Shown: piece by piece, positions 1 through 11,280 of the stretch
Layout: the number at the start of each line of letters is the position of its first letter
Position numbering within the stretch: the stretch's first letter is position 1
NCBI GenBank assembly: GCA_037447655.1
Contig: JBBHKE010002087.1
Span: 135,988 to 199,987 of the forward strand
DNA length: 64,000 nt
Direction: 5' to 3'
Origin: Zygnema cylindricum
Lineage: Eukaryota; Streptophyta; Zygnematophyceae; Zygnematales; Zygnemataceae
Position numbers and translations under genes: made by a program
The notes under the pieces: model-generated
Databases searched by the model: none
What the model saw: the letters and a program-made list of their open reading frames with translations, nothing else
What the model was told of the DNA's origin: nothing

Positions 1-49
1 GCTTAATCTGCCAATGTTAGTTTAAATAAATATAACGCCCTACATATCT

Positions 50-128
50 TAGCATTGGTCGTAGACTATAGGACAAAGCTACCGGCTACTGACTATAGGG
101 ACTAGGATCAAATCCTTGGTCCTTAGTC
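50..128 (+). promoter_or_regulatory. tRNA-like module in the 3' LTR of A
   Basis: A GGATCAAATCC core fits the Pol III B-box consensus GWTCRANNC. It sits in a CTAGG/CCTTG stem and is preceded by a D-arm-like stem. A T5 run follows at about 130. It is on the strand opposite to the LTR. Confidence 0.5.
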
Positions 129-233
129 TTTTTGCTAATAGCTTGTGTATCTTCCTCTTCTAGGTGCTTAGGCACCCATGGCTCCATCTCTCTCTGATCA
201 GTCATCAGTGAGTACAACAAGTATGATAACAGG

Positions 234-256
234 AGAGAGAGAGAGAGAGAGAGAGT
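234..256. repeat. GA microsatellite
   Basis: A (GA)n run of about 11 units inside the 3' LTR of A. The same LTR position carries shorter GA or TC runs in other copies. Confidence 0.9.
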
Positions 257-344
257 GGAGTCTAACCATTAAATTGATAACCTTTTAATTTATATCCAGA
301 CCTAGAAAGTACATAAAACTCATTTTTGAACACTCCTTTTACTT

Positions 345-1030
345 TTTAGTCACTCTTTTTTTTAAGTCCACATTTTTCCCTAGAGTATTTTAACTCAGGA
401 GATTAGACTGGTTTTGTTATCATGTCAGCCACCATTTCCCCATCTGGTTTGTACTCCAAACTCACAAGTTTGTTTTCCACTTTTTCTCTTATAAAACTTA
501 GTCTTATATCCATGTGTTTAGCTTTAAAGTGATGCTTTAAATTTGCTGCAATCGGAATGGCAGCTTGGTTGTCACAAACTCTTTCTGAACTCCAACCTTC
601 ATGAATTCAAGTTTTTGCAAGAGTTACTTCACCCACATTAGTTCTTTAACAGCAGAGCAAGAAGCCATATACTCAACCTCCATCGTAGATTGAACATCAA
701 CCTTTTCCTGCTTGCTGCTCCATCAGCATGCACCATTTCCAGCATAGAAAACATATCCAGATGTGCACCTCCTAATAAGAGCATCCCCATAACTTGCATC
801 ACTCCAAGTGGTGATGTCAGTATTCTCCCCTCCCACATGTAACCAAAGACCCCTAGTTCGTATCAAGTATCTCATAACCCTTTTAGCTGCCTCCAAATCT
901 CTCTTTCTATGATCAATGAGACTCATACCGAGGACTCCAACCGCTGCAACTATGTCCGGTCTTTTACAGTTGATGAAATAAATAAAATTTCCTCTAATCT
1001 GTTTGTAAGGGGTTAACTTCATAAAACTGT
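345..1030 (-). pseudogene. RNase H segment of element A Pol
   Basis: Copia RNase H remnant. The minus strand shows a WLHVGGENTDITTWSDASYGD block, an RRCTSGYVFYAG block, and further downstream an AKHMDIRLSF-like block followed by KVENKLV, matching the RNase H of element B. Frames change several times, so the segment is spread over three reading frames and cannot yield a continuous protein. The polypurine tract lies just beyond it at about 333-350. In the family this domain removes the RNA strand of the RNA-DNA hybrid during reverse transcription. Confidence 0.8.
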
Positions 1031-1990
1031 CTCTCTTCTGGACTCATTTTTTCATGAAGGATAACTAAACCTCCTTCTACACTCATATCATTTACTTTCT
1101 TTAAGTCCATAAGAGTAGTACAACTGTTTGCATTATCCATTTGAAACTTCTCTAACATGTTTCTGATTGCCTCATTTTGAGTTAATCTGATTATTCTTTT
1201 CTCTCTATCTCTTTCCATCTGAATTCCCAGGATATATCTTGCCTCTCCTAAATCTTTCATGTCAAATCAACTCATTAAATTTTTCTTTAACTTATTTATC
1301 TTTTCCATGGACTTACTTAATACAAGAAAATCATCTCCATATATGGCAATAAAAATCACTCCCTCCTCATCTTGAAACATGTATATTGAGTGGTCACAAC
1401 AAATTTTGATATATCCTAGATTGGTTTGGAATTCATACAGTTCGTTATTCCCTTGTCTGGGAGCCTGTTTCAGCCCATACAAAGCCTGTTTTAGCCCATT
1501 CAAATACTTGATAAGTCTACAGACTTTACTCTGCTCTCCATCTTCCACAAATCCTTCTCGTTGTTTCATAAAAATCTCTTCCTCTAGTTCACCATTGAGG
1601 AAGGCAGTTTTAATATCCATGTGATGGATCTCCATGTCTTCCGCTACAGCTAGACTTAGGAGAATCCTTACCGAGGGAAAGCGTACAACTGGTGAAATGT
1701 CTCTTCATAGCCAATTCACTCTTTTGGGGTAAAACCCTTTGCCAATAATCTTGCCTTATACGTCTCAATTGTGTTATCAAGATTTAGTTTTAGTTCAAAC
1801 ACCCATTTACACCCAATCGATTTTGTATCTGGAGGGCACTCCATTAATTCCCAAGTATTCGCTTCGATTATAGAAGCCATCTCATCATTAATGGCTTTGA
1901 CCCATTTGTCTTTCTCTTTACTATTTATTGCCTATGAGTAAGTCTGAGATTCATTCGAGAGTGACACTTATATCACGTTGTTTACTGCCA
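1031..1990 (-). pseudogene. Reverse transcriptase segment of element A Pol
   Basis: Copia RT remnant. An open stretch at 1267-1635 shows MDIKTAFLNG with the first catalytic Asp, and AIYGDDFLVLS with the catalytic YxDD, here YGDD where element B has YVDD. Upstream the WVFELKLN and YKARLLAKGF blocks are recognisable, but stops and frameshifts intervene at about 1640-1780. The conserved SLYGLKQAPRQW block is altered by an 18-bp in-frame duplication reading NGLKQALYGLKQAPRQ. This pol was already decayed relative to B. Confidence 0.85.
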
Positions 1991-2103
1991 GTTTTGCTTG
2001 CAACCTTTTGCTACTCCTTCGCCCTCCCTCAAACTCGAAGGTAGGAATGGATGGTAATCTTGGGTTTCTATGAACCACGTTATTTGCTCCCCTGTTCATG
2101 GGG

Positions 2104-2802
2104 TCAGATTCTTCTTCCTCCTCCTCTGAGTGAGCTGTTAGTTGTTGATCCAGTAGTGGCTTGCTCTCGGTGTGAGGCTCTCGGTGTGAGTTTTTTTCTG
2201 AGCTCGCTCTCGGTGTGAGTTTTTTCTGAATCCGTAGTGATCTGTGGATTCATGTTGCTGTCAAGCTGATTTGAGTTTACTTCACTTTCTAATTCAAATC
2301 TAACTGTGATAGTTTTTAAATACTTGAAGGGATCTATAGATTTCCCTTCATCCATCACCATTAGATGTTTCACCATAATAATGTCTTGCTTTCCTAGATC
2401 ATACATTCTATACCCTTTGATATCTTTATCATACCTCATTAAGTATCCAGGTTTCCCTAGAGCATCCAGTTTCTAATTAGATTTGTCATTGTTCAAACTA
2501 TATACTTCGCTTCCAAAAACCTTTAGATGAGACACATCTGGCTTCCTACAGTCCCATCTCTCATATAGTGTTTTCCCTTTAACAACTGAGGTAAAAACTA
2601 TATTCTTAATATAGTTTGCACAATTCATAGCTTTTACCCAAAAGCGTCTTCCTATTTTCCTATTTGTTAGCATACTTTGGGCACTGTAACTTAAAGTTTT
2701 GTTCAACCTTTCAGCTACACCATTGTGTTCTAGATTATCTGGAACCGTCTTTTGGTGTTGCACTCCCTCATTTTTAATAACTCTTCAAACTTATTAGATG
2801 TG
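2104..2802 (-). pseudogene. Integrase C-terminal part and linker of element A
   Basis: Segment 2473-2763 on the minus strand reads as copia integrase, with the NGVAERLNKTL block (catalytic Glu of the D,D-35-E triad) and CANYIKN, then KPDVSHLKVFGSEVYSL. A stop follows and the post-integrase linker continues at 2104-2439 (GYRMYDLGKQDIIMVKHL). The reading frame is cut at 2803 by the tandem LTR array and resumes at 8492 on its far side, giving one integrase gene once the insertion is removed. Confidence 0.85.
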
Positions 2803-2807
2803 TATTC
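2803..2807. repeat. Target site duplication TATTC (left)
   Basis: Matches 8487-8491. The two copies bracket the tandem LTR array and collapse to one copy in the restored integrase frame of A. Confidence 0.92.
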
Positions 2808-4093
2808 TGTTGTTTTTTGGAAGATTCATTTTCGTACATGCGTGCGCTCGCGTGTTCGCATACTTAGTAACCGGATGTAATATGGTGGTTCGAATGAATT
2901 TGTGAATTGGGGGGTAATTGTATGGACGAATTTAAGGTGACGTAAAAGTACAAATTAAGTGACGCGAAGAAGCGTACGAAAAATACGGAATGCGAAATAA
3001 AAATGGACGGCGGATCGCTTCGCGATTTGATTTGAAATATACGAAGGGTTTGAAAAAGTACGCCGGCCATACGAAACATAATGCGACAGACTGCATTTAT
3101 TAAATGTGACGCCGCCGGTACGGTTCGTTTTATTTGACAGGTGTACTCTAATTTCGGCAGGCGACATTTATGATGAAGTACGTGATTTCGGTACGGACAG
3201 GATTTGGATCGTACGAATTGATTTCGGCAAGTTGTTCGAGGTACACGTGGAGGGCGGACGACGTCCACCGATATTTTTAAGGGACCACATTGTTTTTTAT
3301 GACACATTATCTAGTGGACCGTACATATGCGATGTCGGTTCACTACGTGGACTTATCGACAAGTGACTAAGCAAGTTGTCACTTATGACGCGGATTTGTG
3401 GATGCGTCGGTGTAAATATTTGGAGCATCATTGTTTTGTCTTTTACATCATTATAAATTAGTGTTGATTATGATGTTTATTTTTAAGTGATCAATTAGGG
3501 TTTTGATAGTGTAATTTGTGTGTGTACGATGTCGTATTTGCAGACAAGTGTACGCTTACGATTGCTTGACTTTCAGGTGTACGCTTACGATTAGTTTTTC
3601 TTAGTAATTGGTTATTATGGTTATTTTGACACTTAGTGATTCGTTGACAGCTCACAAGTGTATATATAGATTTGAGTTTCATTAGAATAAATAATCAATG
3701 CTGGTTAGAAAAGTAGGGACCGAAGATGTAGACCTTTAGGGTTGCCGATTAGGTCATGTATTTGAGTAATATGTTTATTGATATACTTTTGTTTATCTAA
3801 TGTTTATGTGAGATTGGACTCTTTTTGTTATTATTTATTTATGTTATTTTATGTTTGTTTGATATGCATTATTTATGCATTTGTCCTAGGGTTTGTTTAT
3901 GTCGATTATTCCATCAAACCTTAGATGTTGTCATAGGGTTTATTTATGTTGATTATTCCATGAAACCCTAAATGTTGTTGTATGTTAAATGGAGGATGCA
4001 TTTCAAATGATTGTTCATTGGCCTAGCTTCGCTTAGCTTCTTGCATGATAGTTTGGGTTGCTTCTGCGGTCTATTTTAGACCAAAGAACAACA
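2808..4093 (+). repeat. LTR 1 of the tandem array
   Basis: 1286 bp, TG to CA. It holds a TATA-like TATATATA at 3661-3668, two copies of GTGTACGCTTACGATT at about 3548 and 3577, and two successive hairpins built on AGGGTTT/AAACCCT at about 3886-3970. The open stretches inside it on both strands recur unchanged in the other LTRs and resemble no protein I know. Confidence 0.92.
3661..3668 (+). promoter_or_regulatory. TATA-like box in LTR 1
   Basis: TATATATA in the middle of the LTR. The same site recurs in LTR 2, LTR 3 and the diverged solo LTR at 14439-15794, whereas much of the surrounding LTR has changed in the latter. It is a candidate U3 core promoter. Confidence 0.5.
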
Positions 4094-4107
4094 GGTTATG
4101 GGCCCAC
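4094..4107 (+). promoter_or_regulatory. Primer-binding site (half-tRNA type), INT 1
   Basis: GGTTATGGGCCCAC directly abuts the LTR end. It complements the anticodon arm of initiator tRNA-Met rather than a tRNA 3' end, the arrangement known from Drosophila copia and Ty5. A second copy is at 6296-6309. Confidence 0.75.
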
Positions 4108-5009
4108 ACCCCATCTATCATATGTTAGGTTAAGTCGAGATAGGATTGTGTCACACGCATTGTAGCGGGTTAATTTTGTTATTGCTGGTTGTATTGCAGT
4201 AATGGTGTCTGTGTACCCATGAGATCGGCCTTATCATAATGTTGGTATGTGCCGAGTTTAATCTTGCATCGCCCCAAGGGTTAACTTAGTGACAGTGCCG
4301 AAATGTCTACCCTCAATGAAAATGATTTATTTTGAGAAATGCTATTTTATTTTTGGAAAAATACATGTTTATTTTTGATGAAGCATTTCGAAATGTGGAG
4401 ATTTGACGTTTGATGGAGAGATATGGAAGGTGGAGATTCGACGTTTGGGGGAGAGAGATCCGGAAGGTGGAGTTGTGACATGTGGTGGAGAGATCCAAAT
4501 TTTGTGGATCGATGATTGTTGAAAATTGAATTTGTAATGTAGATTTTGAGTTGTTAAATTTTTTTTGGGAAATGTGACATTATTAGAATTTTTGGGAAAA
4601 TACTATTTGTTAAATGTATTTTTAATGGGAAATTTTGGGATCAGATTATTTAATGAAAAAAAAAAAAAAAAAAAAAAAAATGAAATCCAGATTTGATATG
4701 GTTGAGGTATAAATTGTGAGTTGGGTTATATTATTAGTGTAATCCTTTAGTTTTAATTTTAGTTGACTTGAGATAGAATTGTGGGAAGTAGATTCAGATT
4801 TAGATATTGGTGAGAAAAAGAAAAATTGTTGTAATTGAAAAATGAAAATATATATATTATGTATTATGAAATTTGGATGGTATATGGAGGCAGCGGAAGC
4901 GTTGGTGGAACAAGTGGAAAATTCTGTCGGAGGCGTTTGGCGGATTAAGATGGAGGGGACAGATGATGACGTGGCGTCATGGATTTACGAAACTAAATCT
5001 TCGGGGGAG
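4094..5009 (+). mobile_element. Internal region 1 of the tandem array
   Basis: 916 bp with no recognisable gag or pol. It starts with the PBS and ends with the polypurine tract TCGGGGGAG. It contains a 23-A run at 4658-4680. A 75-codon open frame starts at 4842 and runs into the next LTR; it resembles nothing I know and is probably not a gene. Confidence 0.85.
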
Positions 5010-6295
5010 TGTTGTTTTTTGGAAGATTCATTTTCGTACATGCGTGCGCTCGCGTGTTCGCATACTTAGTAACCGGATGTAATATGGTGGTTCGAATGGA
5101 TTTGTGAATTGGGGGGTAATTGTATGGACGAATTTAAGGTGACGTAAAAGTACAAATTAAGTGTCGCGAAGAAGCGTACGAAAAATACGGAATGCGAAAT
5201 AAAAATGGACGGCGGATCGCTTCGCGATTTGATTTGAAATATACGAAGGGTTTGAAAAAGTACGCCGGCCATACGAAACATAATGCGACAGACTGCATTT
5301 ATTAAATGTGACGCCGCCGGTACGGTTCGTTTTATTTGACAGGTGTACTCTAATTTCGGCAGGCGACATTTATGATGAAGTACGTGATTTCGGTACGGAC
5401 AGGATTTGGATCGTACGAATTGATTTCGGCAAGTTGTTCGAGGTACACGTGGAGGGCGGACGACGTCCACCGATATTTTTAAGGGACCACATTGTTTTTT
5501 ATGGCACATTATCTAGTGGACCGTACATATGCGATGTCGGTTCACTACGTGGACTTATCGACAAGTGACTAAGCAAGTTGTCACTTATGACGCGGATTTG
5601 TGGATGCGTCGGTGTAAATATTTGAAGCATCATTGTTTTGTCTTTTACATCATTATAAATTAGTGTTGATTATGATGTTTATTTTTAAGTGATCAATTAG
5701 GGTTTTGATAGTGTAATTTGTGTGTGTACGATGTCGTATTTGCAGACAAGTGTACGCTTACGATTGCTTGACTTTCAGGTGTACGCTTACGATTAGTTTT
5801 TCTTAGTAATTGGTTATTATGGTTATTTTGACACTTAGTGATTCGTTGACAGCTCACAAGTGTATATATAGATTTGAGCTTCATTAGAATAAATAATCAA
5901 TGATGGTTAGAAAAGTAGGGACCGAAGATGTAGACCTTTAGGGTTGCCGATAAGGTCATGTATTTGAGTAATATGTTTATTGATATACTTTTGTTTATCT
6001 AATGTTTATGTGAGATTGGACTCTTTTTGTTATTATTTATTTATGTTATTTTATGTTTGTTTGATATGCATTATTTATGCATTTGTCCTAGGGTTTGTTT
6101 ATGTCGATTATTCCATCAAACCTTAGATGTTGTCATAGGGTTTATTTATGTTGATTATTCCATGAAACCCTAAATGTTGTTGTATGTTAAATGGAGGATG
6201 CATTTCAAATGATTGTTCATTGGCCTAGCTTCGCTTAGCTTCTTGCATGATAGTTTGGGTTGCTTCTGCGGTCTATTTTAGACCAAAGAACAACA
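5010..6295 (+). repeat. LTR 2 of the tandem array
   Basis: 1286 bp, nearly identical to LTR 1 and LTR 3. It is shared between the two element units, as expected of a recombinational dimer. Confidence 0.92.
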
Positions 6296-7200
6296 GGTTA
6301 TGGGCCCACACCCCATCTATCATATGTTAGGTTAAGTCGAGATAGGATTGTGTCACACGCATTGTAGCGGGTTAATTTTGTTCTTGCTGGTTGTATTGCA
6401 GTAATGGTGTCTGTGTACCCATGAGATCGGCCTTATCATAATGTTGGTATGTGCCGAGTTTAATCTTGCATCGCCCCAAGGGTTAACTTAGTGACAGTGC
6501 CGAAATGTCTACCCTCAATATAAATGATTTATTTTGAGAAATGCTATTTTATTTTTGGAAAAATACATGTTTATTTTTGATGAAGCATTTCAAAATGTGG
6601 AGATTTGACGTTTGATGGAGAGATGTGGAAGGTGGAGATTCGACGTTTGGGGGAGAGAGATCCGGAAGGTGGAGTTGTGACATGTGGTGGAGAGATCCAA
6701 ATTTTGTGGATCGATGATTGTTGAAAATTGAATTTGTAATGTAGATTTTGAGTTGTTAGAAATTTTTTGGGAAATGTGACATTATTAGAATTTTTGGGAA
6801 AATACTATTTTTTAAATGTATTTTTAATGGGAAATTTTGGGATCAGATTATTTAATGAAAAAAAAAAAAAATGAAATCCAGATTTGATATGGTTGAGGTA
6901 TAAATTGTGAGTTGGGTTATATTATTAGTGTAATCCTTTAGTTTTAATTTTAGTTGACTTGAGATAGAATTGTGGGAAGTAGATTCAGATTTAGATATTG
7001 GTGAGAAAAAGAAAAATTGTTGTAATTGAAAAATGAAAATATATATATTATGTATTATGAAATTTGGATGGTATATGAAGGCAGCGGAAGCGTTGGTGGA
7101 ACAAGTGGAAAATTCTGTCGGAGGCGTTTGGCGGATTAAGATGGAGGGGACAGATGATGACGTGGCGTCATGGATTTACGAAACTAAATCTTCGGGGGAG
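6296..7200 (+). mobile_element. Internal region 2 of the tandem array
   Basis: 905 bp, same layout as internal region 1. Most of the length difference is the shorter A run (14 A). Confidence 0.88.
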
Positions 7201-8486
7201 TGTTGTTTTTTGGAAGATTCATTTTCGTACATGCGTGCGCTCGCGTGTTCGCATACTTAGTAACCGGATGTAATATGGTGGTTCGAATGGATTTGTGAAT
7301 TGGGGGGTAATTGTATGGACGAATTTAAGGTGACGTAAAAGTACAAATTAAGTGACGCGAAGAAGCGTACGAAAAATACGGAATGCGAAATAAAAATGGA
7401 CGGCGGATCGCTTCGCGATTTGATTTGAAATATACGAAGGGTTTGAAAAAGTACGCCGGCCATACGAAACATAATGCGACAGACTGCATTTATTAAATGT
7501 GACGCCGCCGGTACGGTTCGTTTTATTTGACAGGTGTACTCTAATTTCGGCAGGCGACATTTATGATGAAGTACGTGATTTCGGTACGGACAGGATTTGG
7601 ATCGTACGAATTGATTTCGGCAAGTTGTTCGAGGTACACGTGGAGGGCGGACGACGTCCACCGATATTTTTAAGGGACCACATTGTTTTTTATGACACAT
7701 TATCTAGTGGACCGTACATATGCGATGTCGGTTCACTACGTGGACTTATCGACAAGTGACTAAGCAAGTTGTCACTTATGACGCGGATTTGTGGATGCGT
7801 CGGTGTAAATATTTGAAGCATCATTGTTTTGTCTTTTACATCATTATAAATTAGTGTTGATTATGATGTTTATTTTTAAGTGATCAATTAGGGTTTTGAT
7901 AGTGTAATTTGTGTGTGTACGATGTCGTATTTGCAGACAAGTGTACGCTTACGATTGCTTGACTTTCAGGTGTACGCTTACGATTAGTTTTTCTTAGTAA
8001 TTGGTTATTATGGTTATTTTGACACTTAGTGATTCGTTGACAGCTCACAAGTGTATATATAGATTTGAGCTTCATTAGAATAAATAATCAATGATGGTTA
8101 GAAAAGTAGGGACCGAAGATGTAGACCTTTAGGGTTGCCGATAAGGTCATGTATTTGAGTAATATGTTTATTGATATACTTTTGTTTATCTAATGTTTAT
8201 GTGAGATTGGACTCTTTTTGTTATTATTTATTTATGTTATTTTATGTTTGTTTGATATGCATTATTTATGCATTTGTCCTAGGGTTTGTTTATGTTGATT
8301 ATTCCATCAAACCTTAGATGTTGTTATAGGGTTTATTTATGTTGATTATTCCATGAAACCCTAAATGTTGTTGTATGTTAAATGGAGGATGCATTTCAAA
8401 TGATTGTTCATTGGCCTAGCTTCGCTTAGCTTCTTGCATGATAGTTTGGGTTGCTTCTGCGGTCTATTTTAGACCAAAGAACAACA
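7201..8486 (+). repeat. LTR 3 of the tandem array
   Basis: 1286 bp, ending CA immediately before the right TATTC duplication at 8487-8491. Confidence 0.92.
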
Positions 8487-8491
8487 TATTC

Positions 8492-9249
8492 CCCCCCAGA
8501 ATCACTCCTAATTCTCTTAATGGGAGTTCCATGAAGCCTTTCACATTAAGCTTTGTACTCTTTAAAGTATACTGGTGCTTTAGACTTTGACTTAAGAAGA
8601 TAAACTCTTAAGCATCTAGACTAATCTTCATTTATGGTGAGCATGAATACTTTCCCTCCCACTGAGGGCACTTTGGCTGGCCCCCAAATATCTGTGTGGA
8701 ACAGATCCAATACCTTTTCTCCTTTATACGTGGCAAATTTGGGAAAAGGCAACCTGTGGGCCTTACCTTGGTCACATCCGCCACAATCACTCATCATTTT
8801 ATTGTCTCCAAACTCAATACCTTCCACTACTCCCAACCTTTTTATTTTTTTCAATCTGTCTAGATGCACATGTCCCAAGCGTTTATGCCATATAATCATA
8901 TCTGGGACACCAACATAATAAACTATTTTCTTTTCATTACTCAGGTTCACCCTAAACCTTCGTTGGCTACCTTTCTTTGCTATAAAGTTGATCTCATCAT
9001 TATACTTGGCTGTAAAAACTTCTTTCCTATTGAAGGTCTCAAAGTCTTTGTCATCGAAAACATAAGTTGAGATAAAAATCTTACTCAGATAAGGTATGTA
9101 AAGCACATCTGAGAAGCGTCTATAAACGTATGACCTTCCACTAGTACTTTGAGATCTACTGATCGCACTAAATCAGTTGTCACTACTCTCCCATCCTCGT
9201 ACCCTATCACTATGGTGGGAATCTTCCTCAGCTTTGTAAACAACTGTTT
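8492..9249 (-). pseudogene. GAG-pre-integrase and integrase N-terminus of element A
   Basis: The open stretch 8621-9106 reads as copia. It has the pre-integrase zinc-binding histidines in WHKRLGHVHLDRL, the cysteine pair in CGGCDQGKAH, then DLFHTDIWGP with the first catalytic Asp of integrase and VGGKVFMLTINED. It breaks at 8620 by frameshift. At 8486 it is interrupted by the tandem LTR array; the rest of integrase continues at 2802 and below. In the family these domains insert the cDNA into the chromosome. Confidence 0.88.
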
Positions 9250-10222
9250 TTCATGACACATATGCATTAAGGCATCTGACTCTATGATCTAACCACCTTT
9301 TCGGTAGCTTCTTGGACAACTCCGATCGCACACTTTTGCTTCCATAGGATCTTTGTCTCCTCCAACTTCTCATTGAGGAGAAGTTCTTCCTCATCCTCAT
9401 CAAAGATATCTTCCTCTCCGAGTTGTTCGTTGATTTGTGTAGTCGGAAGTGCCTTTCTCTTTCCTCTAGAAGATCCACCTGTATAGTTCCCCTTGAGCCT
9501 TAGCTCTTTAGTTTGGTACACTCTGCCATGTAGTGACAAGGTTTTTAGCAAAAATGGCAGAAACCTTTTGGAGTCCTCGATCCTCTCGACTGATTTCCAC
9601 CTCTGCCAACATCTCCATAAGGTTTCTTCGGATCCTTGTTCCACTGATCTGTTCCGTCGGCCAAAGCTTGGACGTTCTTTGCTCCTCTTCAGATCTCAAT
9701 GGTGTTCTCTTGGACAAAGATCATTCTAACAACTAAGCTTCAGATCCATAGGCTGTCATCCACATCTTGCACTTGATATCCTGCACCTGATATTGACCAT
9801 ATTCTCGTAATCTTCTTGTAGCTTCATGATTAAGGTATTGACCTTTACTTTCGTGGTTATTGTCCAACCACCACTCTCCAACTACATATACAAAGATGCC
9901 AGGTCGTTGCAATAGTCCAACATCTTTCCCCTTTTATAAGTATATGCATTCAAGTTTTGTTCATCCAACTGTTGCTTTTGAATGGTACCGCTCCTGTAAA
10001 TAACCAACAATGACATCCGCAGATCTGCAACTGCCACTATGTGAAGATGAGATGTGGCCAAACCCTGAGTGAGATGCATAAGGATGAGGTGCATTGCTGC
10101 CATGTTCTTATAGTCACATATTTGTGAATCATTCTCCTCAGTTTTTAATACCATTATCTCTATAGATGGAGCAATAGGAGTGGTTGGCTCCTTCCCTTTT
10201 TCCGACACACTGCTTTCCCCTT
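9250..10222 (-). pseudogene. Gag C-terminal part and protease of element A
   Basis: The minus strand shows a copia Gag (KRGKMLDYCNDLASLYM, 9882-10208), a zinc-knuckle region whose CHFC-KPCHYMAEC pattern contains an in-frame stop, a GGSSRGKRKAL block and a protease remnant. The protease motif reads IIESDALMHMC where element B has DSGAS, so the catalytic Asp is lost. Several frames are used. The left part of gag is at 18008-18218, separated by element B and its CCCTT target duplication. Confidence 0.8.
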
Positions 10223-11266
10223 TGCAATTGTGTGTCCTCCATTGAACTACAAAATACAGGAAGTTTCTAGATAGTTATTAACTAACCCACTTTCAATGTC
10301 AACCAGTGCTACACAAGCAGACCAACAGACAATCTGACTGCACCCTTGTGCAGCCTGGACTTCCTTGAGTCTGTAGAAAAAAAAATCTTTGAAAACCCCC
10401 AACCAGGCGATAAGTTATAGGGTGGCAAAGATGCCAATTTATACAAACTCTCAAAGAGAGAGAGGACTATCTATCTGATTTTTCCTAAGTCCTAGTTTTT
10501 CCTAGTTCTCTCCCACAACCCCTATCTACTGCCTGTACGAACCAATCAGAACATTGTACAGTACCAGAAAGTACTAATGCCGATGTACTTTCTGTACGAC
10601 CTCTGTACGACAAGGCCATTAGGCGGGCGGGTGTCCATTTTCCACTCGTCCGTACGTTCCTCGGAATTCCCGCGACCGAATGTCATCTCTCCACGTGGCG
10701 CCAGGTCATGCCACGTCACTAAATGTCAAAGTGACCATTTCGGGATTTCGGTGATGATGTGCGCCGTTAGATTTGACGCGAAATGGAATCTCAGCTATAA
10801 TAAATACTTGCGAAATATTTATTTCGCTGTCGAAACAAAATGCGTAATATCTGTTTCAATTAGTACAGTACTTCGTATTTTGTAAAACTGTATCTATGCG
10901 TGCCGTAAAGAGTTTCAGTTAAATGATTTCTGTATAACACGATAGTTTAAATAATAATGAAACCTTATATCTCCTAAGGGACTTCTACGATAGACTAGTT
11001 AGAGCTAACGGCTACGCTGTGCTCTGCCGGTCGGGGGTTCGAGTCCTGCCGGACTCAACCTTTTGTTGAGAGTGACTTAAGTCACTCTTTAGTCCTTCCT
11101 ATGGAGCTGAGGCAGCCATGGCTCCATCGCTCTCTCTCTCCTTCAGTGACTACAACAAGTATGGGGGCAAGAGAGGAGATGGAGGCAGGCTGCCTAAATT
11201 TTCTTTATATGTTTTCTGCTAATTAATTTAGACCTAGAAAATACAATAAAACTACTTATTTCAACA
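10223..11266 (-). repeat. 3' LTR of element B
   Basis: 1044 bp, TG/CA ends. It aligns along its whole length with the LTR at 16962-18007 and carries the tRNA-like module at 10990-11062. Confidence 0.93.
10990..11062 (+). promoter_or_regulatory. tRNA-like module in the 3' LTR of B
   Basis: An A-box-like TAGACTAGTTAGAGC is followed by a T-arm with the canonical loop TTCGAGT (B-box match GTTCGAGTC) and a GGACTC-like 3' stem. The orientation opposes the LTR. The anticodon arm is degenerate. The same module is at 17729-17800. Confidence 0.65.
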
Positions 11267-11280
11267 CTCCCCTTATTTTC
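11267..11280 (-). promoter_or_regulatory. Polypurine tract of element B
   Basis: The minus strand reads GAAAATAAGGGGAG directly before the 3' LTR, the expected plus-strand priming site. Confidence 0.75.

Larger units (their letters stand above)
1..332 (-). repeat. 3' LTR of element A (truncated by window start)
   Basis: It matches 18878-19260 along its length and ends, in plus orientation, with the CA dinucleotide before the polypurine-tract complement at about 333-350. It carries the tRNA-like module and a GA microsatellite. Confidence 0.85.
2808..8486 (+). mobile_element. Non-autonomous LTR element as a tandem LTR-INT-LTR-INT-LTR array
   Basis: Three LTRs of identical length (1286 bp) alternate with two internal regions (916 and 905 bp). 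The whole array is flanked by one 5-bp target duplication, TATTC (2803-2807 and 8487-8491), inside the integrase gene of element A. Termini are TG and CA. Each internal region opens with a PBS beginning GGTTATGGGCCC and closes with a polypurine tract ending GGGGGAG. No gag or pol is recognisable, so the element must rely on proteins supplied in trans. The LTRs differ by only a handful of substitutions, so the array is recent. The LTR is longer than the internal region, which is unusual. Confidence 0.93.

Noticed and set aside
2864-3307. 147-codon minus-strand open frame repeated in all three array LTRs (also 5066-5509, 7257-7700), with an 86-codon plus-strand partner
   Set aside because: It lies within the LTR. 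Conservation only reflects near-identical LTR copies, the diverged solo LTR breaks it, and no motif is present.
3886-3970. CRISPR-like or riboswitch-like repeat hairpins
   Set aside because: Only two hairpins, in a eukaryotic LTR, with no spacer pattern.
4658-4680. Poly-A tail of a LINE or processed pseudogene
   Set aside because: The A run is inside both internal regions of the array at the same place, with identical flanks; it is an internal homopolymer that varies in length.
10990-11062. Functional tRNA gene
   Set aside because: The T-arm is good but the D-loop lacks the GG pair and the anticodon arm does not pair, and it is copied in both LTRs of B. It is an LTR-borne tRNA-like module.
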